Assembly: GCA_045649265.1 (NCBI GenBank)
Contig: JAZRPO010000038.1
Span: 1 to 7,132, forward strand
Direction of reading: 5' to 3'
From: SIG480 sp045649265
GTDB lineage: Bacteria > Bacillota > Clostridia > Oscillospirales > JAAYXM01
DNA length: 7,132 nt
Position numbers and translations under genes: made by a program. Position 1 is the first letter of the stretch; each line of letters opens with the position of its first letter. The notes below the pieces were generated by a model, which worked only from the letters and a program-made list of their open reading frames with translations, did not search any database and was not told the origin of the DNA. Positions 1-5,080 of this stretch are shown one piece after another.

Positions 1-91
1 GTTTTTTGCCGATATTTATTGATTTTTTCAATTAAATGACTTAGAATAAAAATGCAATAGCGTAATTTTCCGCATTATAATTGAGAATATC

Positions 92-121
92 ATTCTATCA
101 CTTTTTTTACAACATTGTCAA
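92..121 (-). promoter_or_regulatory. Candidate sigma-A promoter firing off the left edge
   Basis: On the minus strand a consensus -35 TTGACA (116-121) is followed after 18 bases by a TAGAAT -10 (92-97), so transcription would start near 85 and run out of the window. A short inverted repeat AGAAT-ATC-ATTCT (84-96) overlaps the -10 box and could be an operator. It is too short to assign to a named regulator. The remainder of 1-91 is AT-rich and shows no start codon with a ribosome-binding site, so the target gene would lie beyond position 1. The box match is seen in the sequence; activity is inferred. Confidence 0.45.
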
Positions 122-129
122 CCTTATAT

Positions 130-161
130 ACAAAAATTATCACAATGCATAAAGCATTGTG
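130..161 (-). terminator. Intrinsic terminator of the queT operon
   Basis: CACAATGC (141-148) pairs perfectly with GCATTGTG (154-161) around a five-base loop. On the minus strand the stem is followed by ATAATTTTTG, a modest U-rich tail. It lies about 20 bases past the stop codon of the solute-binding lipoprotein, as expected for the end of that leftward transcript. Because the stem is symmetrical and a T-rich stretch (166-180) follows on the plus strand, it may also act rightward. Confidence 0.6.
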
Positions 162-181
162 CTGCTTTTTAATATTTTTTG

Positions 182-1099
182 TTAATTTGCTACAAACTTT
201 TTACCCATATTCTCTTCAATGGCATGTACATTATGATATATCGCATTGATATACGCATTTTTTGTATCCTTGTTAATCTCTCCGCTTATTGCAGCATCGA
301 ACTCAACTACCTCGCAGCCTGTTTCTCGTTTTACTGCTCTAAGCGCCACTCTGTCCGGGTCGCTCTTCTCAATATATACTTTGTTAATATCATTCTTGTT
401 CATATACTCTGTTACTTCTGCAATTTCTTTCGGAGATGCTGACGTTCCATCATGCCAAGAAGAAATCTTTATAATATTAAACCCGAACTGCTCTGCAAAG
501 TAATCAAATGAATCTCCGAAAACGACCATATCCTGCTTGTTTATTTTGCTGAATCTGTCTTCTGTCTCTGCAATGAGAGCATTGAGTTTTTCTTTATACT
601 TTACCGCATTGTTCTCATAAATCTCCGCATTCTCCGGATTGAGCTTTATAAGAGCATCCGCTATTTTGTCACATTGGTTTATCGCGTTGTCTATATTCAT
701 CCAATAGTGAGAATTATATCCGTTTTCTCCTTTTAACACTTCGGGAACGTCTTCCCCGCTGTTTAAAACCTCAAGACTTGGAATACCGAGTGTATGCTTC
801 TCAATAAAGGTTTCCATATTCATTCCGCTTGCAATAAAGAGCTCAGCACCATAGAGCTCTTTCATATCCTTTGCTGTAAGTGCATAGTCATGCATGCAGC
901 CATAGTCGGTTTCGGTCATGTTCGTAAGCGAAACATTGTCTGCTCCATCCATAATATTAAGCGTGGTCACATAAACGGGATAAAATGTTGTTATTACTTT
1001 AAAGTTTTTTTCATCCCCTGACATATATCCTTTTTTTCCGCATGCAGAAATCGAAAAAACAAATGATATTGATATAATAAGCAACAAAATCTTTTTCAT
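182..1099 (-). CDS. Zinc/manganese-type ABC transporter solute-binding lipoprotein (ZnuA/TroA family)
   Basis: This 305-residue protein is predicted to be an extracytoplasmic, lipid-anchored metal-binding component of an ABC importer. Seen: a signal peptide with a hydrophobic stretch (5-19) and lipobox ISAC with Cys20; ITTFYPVY (36-43), typical of the family's first strand; CMHDYALTAKD (68-78) carrying His70, matching the first metal ligand; NSHYWMN (129-135) with His131, the second ligand; and Asp268 near the fourth ligand position. The third ligand site, usually His (or Glu in manganese binders) before an aromatic-rich helix, reads FGDSFDYF (194-201), so the expected position is Gly195 with Asp196 beside it. 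His216 in SSWHDG might compensate. The long acidic/His-rich loop typical of ZnuA is absent. The ATG overlaps the queT stop (ATGA), with GGAGG ten bases upstream at 1110-1114, so the two are translationally coupled. No ABC permease or ATPase gene lies in the window. The family is clear; the true ligand is uncertain. Confidence 0.87.
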   Translation of the reverse strand: MKKILLLIISISFVFSISACGKKGYMSGDEKNFKVITTFYPVYVTTLNIMDGADNVSLTNMTETDYGCMHDYALTAKDMKELYGAELFIASGMNMETFIEKHTLGIPSLEVLNSGEDVPEVLKGENGYNSHYWMNIDNAINQCDKIADALIKLNPENAEIYENNAVKYKEKLNALIAETEDRFSKINKQDMVVFGDSFDYFAEQFGFNIIKISSWHDGTSASPKEIAEVTEYMNKNDINKVYIEKSDPDRVALRAVKRETGCEVVEFDAAISGEINKDTKNAYINAIYHNVHAIEENMGKKFVAN

Positions 1100-1593
1100 T
1101 TTTTCTTTTCCTCCATATTCTGATTTTTATCCGCCAGTTTTTTTATAATCCCAAACAAGGGAATCCCTAATCCGTAACAAGCAGCCACCTGACCGGCGCC
1201 AACCGTCAGAATATTATACCACAGTGGCAAAGCCTCCATACCCGGCATAATCATATACGTGAGCATCACACCGATAAACACTGCATTTATTGCGACTGCC
1301 GGCATCGGCAAAAGCCACTTGCTCTTGATCCTCGATGCTATATAAGAAGCGATAAGGGTGGCTGCGGTTCCTATCAGAATATCCCATGGCAAAGCTGAAC
1401 CGACAAGATTTGCAATAAAACAGCCAAGGGTTAATCCTACAACCGCCTCCGACATAAAAAAAGGAAGAACGCACATAGCTTCACTTATGCGAAGCTGGAT
1501 AGGACCATACGAAAGTGGCGGAAATGCCAAGGTCAGCATTGCGTATGCCGCAGCAATAAGGGCAGTTCTGGCAATACGAGAGGTTTTATTCAT
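1096..1593 (-). CDS. queT: QueT-family ECF transporter S component (queuosine precursor uptake)
   Basis: This 165-residue integral membrane protein is the substrate-binding S component expected to capture a queuosine precursor (preQ1/preQ0 class). It would work with a shared energy-coupling module (EcfT-EcfA-EcfA'), which is not encoded here. Seen: five to six hydrophobic segments (about 9-25, 43-65, 72-88, 96-116, 127-150); the family-type stretch PPLSYGPIQLRISEAM (25-40); GCFIANLVG (57-65); and DILIGTAATL (71-80), all features I associate with QueT (formerly DUF988). The C-terminus is a charged tail (KKLADKNQNMEEKKK). The ATG has GGAGG at 1600-1604, six bases upstream. It is the first gene of a two-gene operon, and its last codons contain the Shine-Dalgarno of the downstream lipoprotein gene. 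Assigned from sequence family only; the transported molecule is inferred from the family. Confidence 0.9.
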   Translation of the reverse strand: MNKTSRIARTALIAAAYAMLTLAFPPLSYGPIQLRISEAMCVLPFFMSEAVVGLTLGCFIANLVGSALPWDILIGTAATLIASYIASRIKSKWLLPMPAVAINAVFIGVMLTYMIMPGMEALPLWYNILTVGAGQVAACYGLGIPLFGIIKKLADKNQNMEEKKK

Positions 1594-1625
1594 GGTTATC
1601 CTCCAAACATAATTAAATTTTGTTT

Positions 1626-1654
1626 ATTATACCAAATTGCCCTTGTTTTTTCAA
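1626..1654 (-). promoter_or_regulatory. Sigma-A promoter of queT
   Basis: On the minus strand TTGAAA (1649-1654) and a perfect TATAAT (1626-1631) are separated by 17 bases. The predicted start near 1619 leaves only about 26 untranslated bases before the queT ATG. That is too little for a preQ1 riboswitch, so none is annotated. It lies back-to-back with the rpsF promoter, with about 18 bases between the two -35 boxes. Confidence 0.7.
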
Positions 1655-1672
1655 GTTTTTTTGTTTTCTGAG

Positions 1673-1700
1673 TTGACATTTCCGCCAAAATATGTATAAT
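1673..1700 (+). promoter_or_regulatory. Sigma-A promoter of the rpsF-ssb-rpsR operon
   Basis: Perfect consensus boxes, TTGACA (1673-1678) and TATAAT (1695-1700), are spaced by 16 bases. Transcription would begin near 1706-1708, giving a leader of roughly 85 bases before the rpsF ATG. Such a near-ideal promoter fits a highly expressed ribosomal protein operon. Confidence 0.8.
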
Positions 1701-1713
1701 ATTATTTTGCGGA
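1681..1713 (+). repeat. Imperfect inverted repeat surrounding the rpsF -10 box
   Basis: TCCGC-C-AAAATA (1681-1692) is the reverse complement of TATTTTGCGGA (1703-1713) apart from one extra C at 1686, giving 11-base arms around a 10-base centre that holds the -10 hexamer. Because most of it precedes the predicted start site, it would act as DNA (an operator-like site) rather than as an RNA hairpin. The right arm also begins a 10-base-period direct repeat: TTTTGCG occurs at 1705-1711 and again at 1715-1721. No regulator is assigned. Confidence 0.5.
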
Positions 1714-1738
1714 GTTTTGCGCATATGCAATTCTCCCA

Positions 1739-1785
1739 TCCTTGCTCCCAATAACGAGGTTGGGGGCCATAAGTCCAAAAGGAGG
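1739..1785 (+). promoter_or_regulatory. Structured rpsF leader, candidate S6:S18 autoregulatory element
   Basis: GCTCCCAA (1744-1751) pairs over all eight bases with TTGGGGGC (1760-1767), with one G-U pair, closing an eight-base loop TAACGAGG. Immediately outside, TCCTT (1739-1743) pairs with AAGGA (1779-1783), which is part of the rpsF Shine-Dalgarno. This leaves an 11-base one-sided bulge (1768-1778). No U-tract follows, so it is not a terminator. Leaders of rpsF operons in many bacteria bind the S6:S18 complex for feedback control. The position and Shine-Dalgarno pairing fit that role, but I did not confirm the conserved motif base by base. Confidence 0.5.
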
Positions 1786-1793
1786 TGTTAAAA

Positions 1794-2096
1794 ATGGCAA
1801 AGGTAACCGCAAAGTACGAATCAGTTTTCATTATCAATTCCCAGCTTCCGGAAGAGGCTATCGCTGAATTGGTAGCAAAGTTCAAGGCTCTCGTTGAGAA
1901 CAACGGCACTCTTGTCAATGTCGACGAATGGGGCAAGCGCAGGTTTGCATACCCGATAAACGACATGAACGAGGGATATTATGTGCTCCTTGATTTTGAG
2001 TGCGTTCCGTCTTTCCCGGCAGAGCTTGACCGTGTCTTCAAGATTACAGAAGGCATTATGCGCTCAATCATCATCTGCAAAGATGACATTGCTTAA
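1794..2096 (+). CDS. rpsF: 30S ribosomal protein S6
   Basis: S6 binds the central domain of 16S rRNA as a heterodimer with S18 in the platform of the 30S subunit. The 100-residue product has the usual family length. It shows the hallmark stretch DEWGKRRFAYPIND (44-57) followed by EGYYVLLDFE (60-69), plus the C-terminal helix and strand that end in ITEGIMRSIII (84-94). The start chosen is ATG at 1794, eight bases after GGAGG (1781-1785), giving MAKVTAKYES. An in-frame GTG at 1785 overlaps the Shine-Dalgarno and is not credible. It is the first gene of rpsF-ssb-rpsR, a standard Bacillota arrangement. The ssb gene begins 14 bases after its stop. Confidence 0.97.
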   Translation: MAKVTAKYESVFIINSQLPEEAIAELVAKFKALVENNGTLVNVDEWGKRRFAYPINDMNEGYYVLLDFECVPSFPAELDRVFKITEGIMRSIIICKDDIA

Positions 2097-2110
2097 GGAG
2101 GTTAGTCCGT

Positions 2111-2566
2111 ATGTTGAACAAAGTTATACTTATGGGCAGACTTACCCGCGACCCTGAACTTCGCCACACTCAGGCAGATATTCCGGTTGCTACCTTCTCT
2201 CTCGCTGTTGACCGCGGCTTTTCCCGCCGTGATGATTCACAGCAGAATGTTGATTTTATCAATATTGTCGCATGGAGAGGCACTGCGGAATTTGTTTCAA
2301 AGTGGTTTTCAAAAGGTCAGCTTGTTGCAGTAAGCGGCAGGCTTCAGGTTCGCTCCTACAAAGACCGTGACGGCAACAACCGTACAGCGTGCGAAGTTGT
2401 GGCAGATGAGGTTTTCTTCGCAGATTCAAAACGTGATTCCTCGTCCGCACAAGCTCCTTCATTTGCTCCGGATATGTCTGCTCCGTCTATGGGCGGTCTA
2501 AGCTCCGTTTCCTCTGCTTCTGACTTTGAAGAGCTTGTTGGAGATGACGGAGAACTTCCATTCTAA
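2111..2566 (+). CDS. ssb: Single-stranded DNA-binding protein
   Basis: SSB coats single-stranded DNA as a tetramer during replication, recombination and repair. Seen in the 151 residues: an N-terminal OB-fold (1-105) beginning MLNKVILMGRLTRDPELR, with VDFINIVAW (48-56) containing the DNA-stacking Trp55, a second Trp65, and the dimer-core pattern GQLVAVSGRLQVRSYKDRDG (69-88). A low-complexity Ser/Ala/Pro-rich linker follows (109-136), then the acidic tip DDGELPF (145-151), the conserved docking tail for partners such as RecO, PriA and exonuclease. The length is normal for the family. AAGGAGG (2095-2101) overlaps the rpsF stop codon and sits nine bases before the ATG. Placement between rpsF and rpsR identifies it as the main housekeeping SSB rather than a phage or plasmid copy. 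Confidence 0.97.
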   Translation: MLNKVILMGRLTRDPELRHTQADIPVATFSLAVDRGFSRRDDSQQNVDFINIVAWRGTAEFVSKWFSKGQLVAVSGRLQVRSYKDRDGNNRTACEVVADEVFFADSKRDSSSAQAPSFAPDMSAPSMGGLSSVSSASDFEELVGDDGELPF

Positions 2567-2591
2567 ATTTTGAATAAAGGAGGTCCTTTCA

Positions 2592-2822
2592 ATGGATAAA
2601 AATCCTAAGAACCATAAGCGCAAGAAGGTTTGCCCCTTCTGTGCAGATAAGGTTAGCTATATTGATTACAAGGACGCAGGTCGTCTTCGCAGATTTACAT
2701 CTGAGCGCGGAAAGATTCTTCCCCGCAGAATGACAGGTGTTTGTGCTGCTCATCAGCGTCAGGTTACTGAAGCCATCAAGCGTGCTCGTCACATTGCGCT
2801 TCTCCCCTACGTTAATGACTAA
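2592..2822 (+). CDS. rpsR: 30S ribosomal protein S18, zinc-binding (C+) form
   Basis: S18 pairs with S6 on the 30S platform. The 76-residue product has the normal length and the strongly conserved core YKDAGRLRRFTSERGKILPRR (26-46, basic RNA-binding surface) and IKRARHIALLPYV (62-74). A zinc ribbon is visible: Cys14 and Cys17 in CPFC, and Cys51 with His54 in GVCAAHQR. This makes it the metal-binding version of the protein; many bacteria carry a C- version without these residues. AAGGAGG (2577-2583) lies eight bases before the ATG, 25 bases after the ssb stop. It is the last gene of the operon; rplI does not follow. Strong terminator immediately downstream. Confidence 0.97.
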   Translation: MDKNPKNHKRKKVCPFCADKVSYIDYKDAGRLRRFTSERGKILPRRMTGVCAAHQRQVTEAIKRARHIALLPYVND

Positions 2823-2830
2823 ATAAAGAT

Positions 2831-2866
2831 AAAAAAGTCAGTGGTTTTTGCCACTGACTTTTTTTA
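2831..2866. terminator. Bidirectional intrinsic terminator between convergent genes
   Basis: GTCAGTGG (2837-2844) and CCACTGAC (2851-2858) form a perfect stem around a six-base loop. The stem is flanked by six A on the left and seven T on the right, so the helix ends in a U-tract on either strand. It lies 8 bases after the rpsR stop and 5 bases after the stop of the leftward dehydratase gene, and should end both transcripts. Confidence 0.92.
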
Positions 2867-2871
2867 TCTTG

Positions 2872-4785
2872 TTATACTTCACAAACTTCGTTGTTTATCT
2901 TCTCAGGTTCAAAGTATGTCGGAACTACTTTCTTAATTGCAGCTTTTACAGCTTCTGCATTTTCATCTTCGCCACCCTTGGCAAGTGCCGCATAAATCTC
3001 CTCGAGCTTTGCATCAATCTCGTCACGTGAATATGCCGAATCCTTTTCAATGAAAATCATATCATTATCGGTTTTGGTCACGCTCTCTCCCTTTATAAGA
3101 AGCTCCTCAAAAAGCTTCTCGCCCGGTCTGAGGCCTATTTCCTGAATTTCAATATCGCCGAGGCTATATCCCATAAGCTTTATCATATTAACGGCGAGGT
3201 CGTAAATCCTTACAGGCTGTCCCATATCAAGGATGAAAAGCTCTCCGGCCTTAGCCTTTGTCCCCGCAAGCATAACAAGCTGGCTTGCTTCCGGAATGGT
3301 CATAAAGTATCTTATAATTCGTTTGTCAGTTATTGTTACAGGGCCGCCTGCGGCTATCTGCTTCTTAAACAGCGGGATTACGCTCCCGTTTGACCCAAGC
3401 ACGTTCCCAAATCTGACAGCTGCAAAGCTCGTCTTGCTGTCACCTCTGCTCTGGATAATCATTTCGCAAATTCGTTTTGTTGCACCCATAACATTAGTGG
3501 GGTTTACTGCCTTGTCCGTTGATATGAGAATAAACTTCTCTACGTTATACTTTTCTGCCAAATCTGCTGCATTATATGTACCTATTACATTATTCTTAAC
3601 AGCCTCGCTCGGGTTATGCTCCATAAGCGGAACGTGCTTATGCGCTGCAGCGTGAAAAACGATGTTCGGGTTGTATTTCTTGAATACTGCTTCCAAACGC
3701 TCTCTTTCTCTTATCGAGCCTATTTCAACAGCAAAATTGAGGTCCGCGCCATACTTATACTTAAGCTCTTGCTGAATATCATATGCGTTGTTTTCATAAA
3801 CGTCGAATATGACGAGCTGTTTGGGTTGACACTTTGCAAGCTGGCGACAAAGCTCGCTGCCTATTGAACCTCCGCCACCTGTGACGAGAATAGTTTTGTC
3901 TTGATACTTCTCAAAGTTTTCTTTCTGGCTAACCGAAATCGGCTGACGGAACAAAAGGTCTTCTATTGAAAAATCTCTGATAATCCTTTTCTTTTTATTA
4001 TCTCCACCGGAATCCTCCTGAAAAGGAGAATCATAAATCTTGACCTTGCAACCATAGCTTGTATATTCCTTCCAGAGCCGTTCGTTTTTATGCGCATCAA
4101 CATTACTTATTGCGATAACAAACTCTGAAATCTTAAACTTTTCAATGATACTTTTTATATCGCTGTTTCCATATACCGGGATACCGGCAACAGAGCATCC
4201 GACTTTTGTTCTGTCAACATCCACAAAACAGATTGGAACATATCTTGACCCCGGAGTACCCCGAAGCTCATTTGCGAGATATGCTCCGAGCTGACCTGCT
4301 CCGACAATCGCAATTCTAACTTTAGAATCCTCAACTATTGCTGTATCTCTCTTGTATCTGTAACGCTTATATAAAATTCTGTATGTCAAACGGGCAGCTA
4401 TATCTAAAATCAAATTTGTTGAGATAATCATAACAAGGTACCATATTTCTATACAGTAATTACTAAAAGAATAATGGCACAACAGATGACTAAAACCACT
4501 TGCAAAAACGAAGGCTGTAAAATCCGCCAGAATAAGCTTCAGATATGCCCCTGTGCTTGTATATCTCCATACGTTATTGTATATACGAAAAAGAAACCTG
4601 ACACTGAACAAGCAGGCAACTGCGACAACCATATGCATGATAAAGGGCTTGTAGCTTGCTAGCGGCTGATAGAGCTTGGTCAGATAAAATGCATAAGAAA
4701 CTGCCGCTATCCCCAGAAAGCAGAATAAATCAAAACCTATTAACAAAAATCTCCTGAATTTGCTTCTCAACAATCTCTTTAACAT
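2872..4785 (-). CDS. Membrane-anchored nucleotide-sugar 4,6-dehydratase (PglF/FlaA1/CapD type)
   Basis: Predicted to convert a UDP-sugar (usually UDP-GlcNAc) to the 4-keto-6-deoxy form, an early step toward modified sugars for capsule, exopolysaccharide or glycoprotein glycans. Seen in 637 residues: four hydrophobic N-terminal segments (about 12-35, 46-66, 81-103, 113-130); a first Rossmann domain with GAGQLG (162-167); and a catalytic SDR domain with TGGGGSIGS (302-310), AAAHKHVPLME (379-389), STDKAV (422-427) and MGATK (433-437). Met433 occupies the position where most SDRs have the catalytic Tyr, as known for PglF-type dehydratases. GLRPGEKLFEELL (551-563) is also typical. The length fits the large family form. 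The start is uncertain: ATG at 4785 matches homologue-like N-termini but has a weak Shine-Dalgarno, while TTG (4824) or GTG (4821) upstream in frame have poor spacing. It stands alone, with no glycosyltransferases or polysaccharide genes beside it; specificity not provable here. Confidence 0.9.
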   Translation of the reverse strand: MLKRLLRSKFRRFLLIGFDLFCFLGIAAVSYAFYLTKLYQPLASYKPFIMHMVVAVACLFSVRFLFRIYNNVWRYTSTGAYLKLILADFTAFVFASGFSHLLCHYSFSNYCIEIWYLVMIISTNLILDIAARLTYRILYKRYRYKRDTAIVEDSKVRIAIVGAGQLGAYLANELRGTPGSRYVPICFVDVDRTKVGCSVAGIPVYGNSDIKSIIEKFKISEFVIAISNVDAHKNERLWKEYTSYGCKVKIYDSPFQEDSGGDNKKKRIIRDFSIEDLLFRQPISVSQKENFEKYQDKTILVTGGGGSIGSELCRQLAKCQPKQLVIFDVYENNAYDIQQELKYKYGADLNFAVEIGSIRERERLEAVFKKYNPNIVFHAAAHKHVPLMEHNPSEAVKNNVIGTYNAADLAEKYNVEKFILISTDKAVNPTNVMGATKRICEMIIQSRGDSKTSFAAVRFGNVLGSNGSVIPLFKKQIAAGGPVTITDKRIIRYFMTIPEASQLVMLAGTKAKAGELFILDMGQPVRIYDLAVNMIKLMGYSLGDIEIQEIGLRPGEKLFEELLIKGESVTKTDNDMIFIEKDSAYSRDEIDAKLEEIYAALAKGGEDENAEAVKAAIKKVVPTYFEPEKINNEVCEV

Positions 4786-4923
4786 AATAACATTTCCATT
4801 AAAAAACAGAAATCCTCTCACCAACCTTTTATTGAAGTGCGTACCTATAACGAATACTGCTCAAATATCATGGTTTCTCGACTAAATACCTCATCGCGAA
4901 GCTTTTTGTACTATTTTTTAATA

Positions 4924-4952
4924 ATTGTAACATTTTTTTTACATTTAGTCAA
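4924..4952 (-). promoter_or_regulatory. Sigma-A promoter of the dehydratase gene
   Basis: On the minus strand TTGACT (4947-4952) and TACAAT (4924-4929) are spaced by exactly 17 bases. The predicted start near 4917 gives a leader of about 130 bases before the ATG at 4785, unusually long compared with the other leftward genes here. I recognise no riboswitch in the leader. The 4786-5078 interval otherwise holds only the palindromic terminator and a weaker rightward promoter candidate. Confidence 0.6.
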
Positions 4953-4983
4953 CAAATTATTATTGTTTAATTTAATGTAAATT

Positions 4984-5012
4984 CTGACAAAACCAGACAT
5001 TATCTATCTAAT
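4984..5012 (+). promoter_or_regulatory. Candidate rightward promoter upstream of the palindrome
   Basis: CTGACA (4984-4989) and TCTAAT (5007-5012), each five of six to consensus, are separated by 17 bases. Transcription would begin near 5019 and meet the palindromic terminator within about 60 bases. In so AT-rich a region a match of this quality can arise by chance. Confidence 0.28.
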
Positions 5013-5018
5013 AAGTAA

Positions 5019-5080
5019 GAATCTGTTTTAATTTAACAGAGGCACTTGAAAGAATTCTTTCAAGTGCCTCTCGCTTTTTT
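5019..5080 (+). ncRNA. Possible short terminator-ended RNA
   Basis: If the weak promoter at 4984-5012 works, it would make a roughly 60-base RNA. This RNA would have a small stem (TCTGTT 5022-5027 with AACAGA 5035-5040) running into the 34-base palindrome, then CGC and six T (5075-5080), a textbook intrinsic-terminator end on the plus strand. No rightward protein gene exists between rpsR and this point, so this well-formed plus-strand terminator has no obvious transcript to stop. The two stems share bases 5038-5040. The call is speculative; the palindrome may simply be the permease terminator. Confidence 0.2.
5038..5071. terminator. 34-base perfect palindrome acting as transcription terminator
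   Basis: The segment from A5038 to T5071 is its own reverse complement throughout, including AGAGGCACTTGAAAG on the left arm and a central GAATTC. It starts 7 bases past the stop codon of the leftward permease gene, so as RNA it forms a very stable hairpin ending that transcript. The U-tract (CGCTTTTTT, 5072-5080) is on the plus-strand side. The leftward side continues TGTTAAATT, which is less U-rich. It therefore looks stronger in the rightward direction. Confidence 0.75.

Noticed and set aside
179..503. Rightward open frames of 85-87 codons at the left end.
   Set aside because: They are antisense to the clearly coding solute-binding protein, have no ribosome-binding sites and show no recognisable protein features.
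1785..1793. GTG start extending S6 by three residues.
   Set aside because: The codon overlaps the GGAGG ribosome-binding site. The ATG at 1794 has ideal spacing and gives the normal S6 N-terminus.
1596..1966. Leftward open frames of 60 and 117 codons across the divergent promoter region.
   Set aside because: They run through both promoters and antisense to rpsF, with no family resemblance or start signal.
3233..3867. Rightward open frames of 83-140 codons inside the dehydratase gene.
   Set aside because: They are shadow frames opposite a well-recognised SDR-family protein, without start signals.
4845..4894. Two 8-codon reading frames on the minus strand (MRYLVEKP at 4868-4894, MIFEQYSL at 4845-4871) overlapping as ATGA in the dehydratase leader.
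   Set aside because: The first lacks any ribosome-binding site and the second has only a weak GAG. At this length such frames arise readily by chance, so they are not called as a leader peptide.
5038..5071. The long palindrome as an insertion-sequence end, recombination site or attachment site.
   Set aside because: No transposase, integrase, duplicated target site or second copy is visible. Its place right after a stop codon and beside a T-tract fits a terminator.
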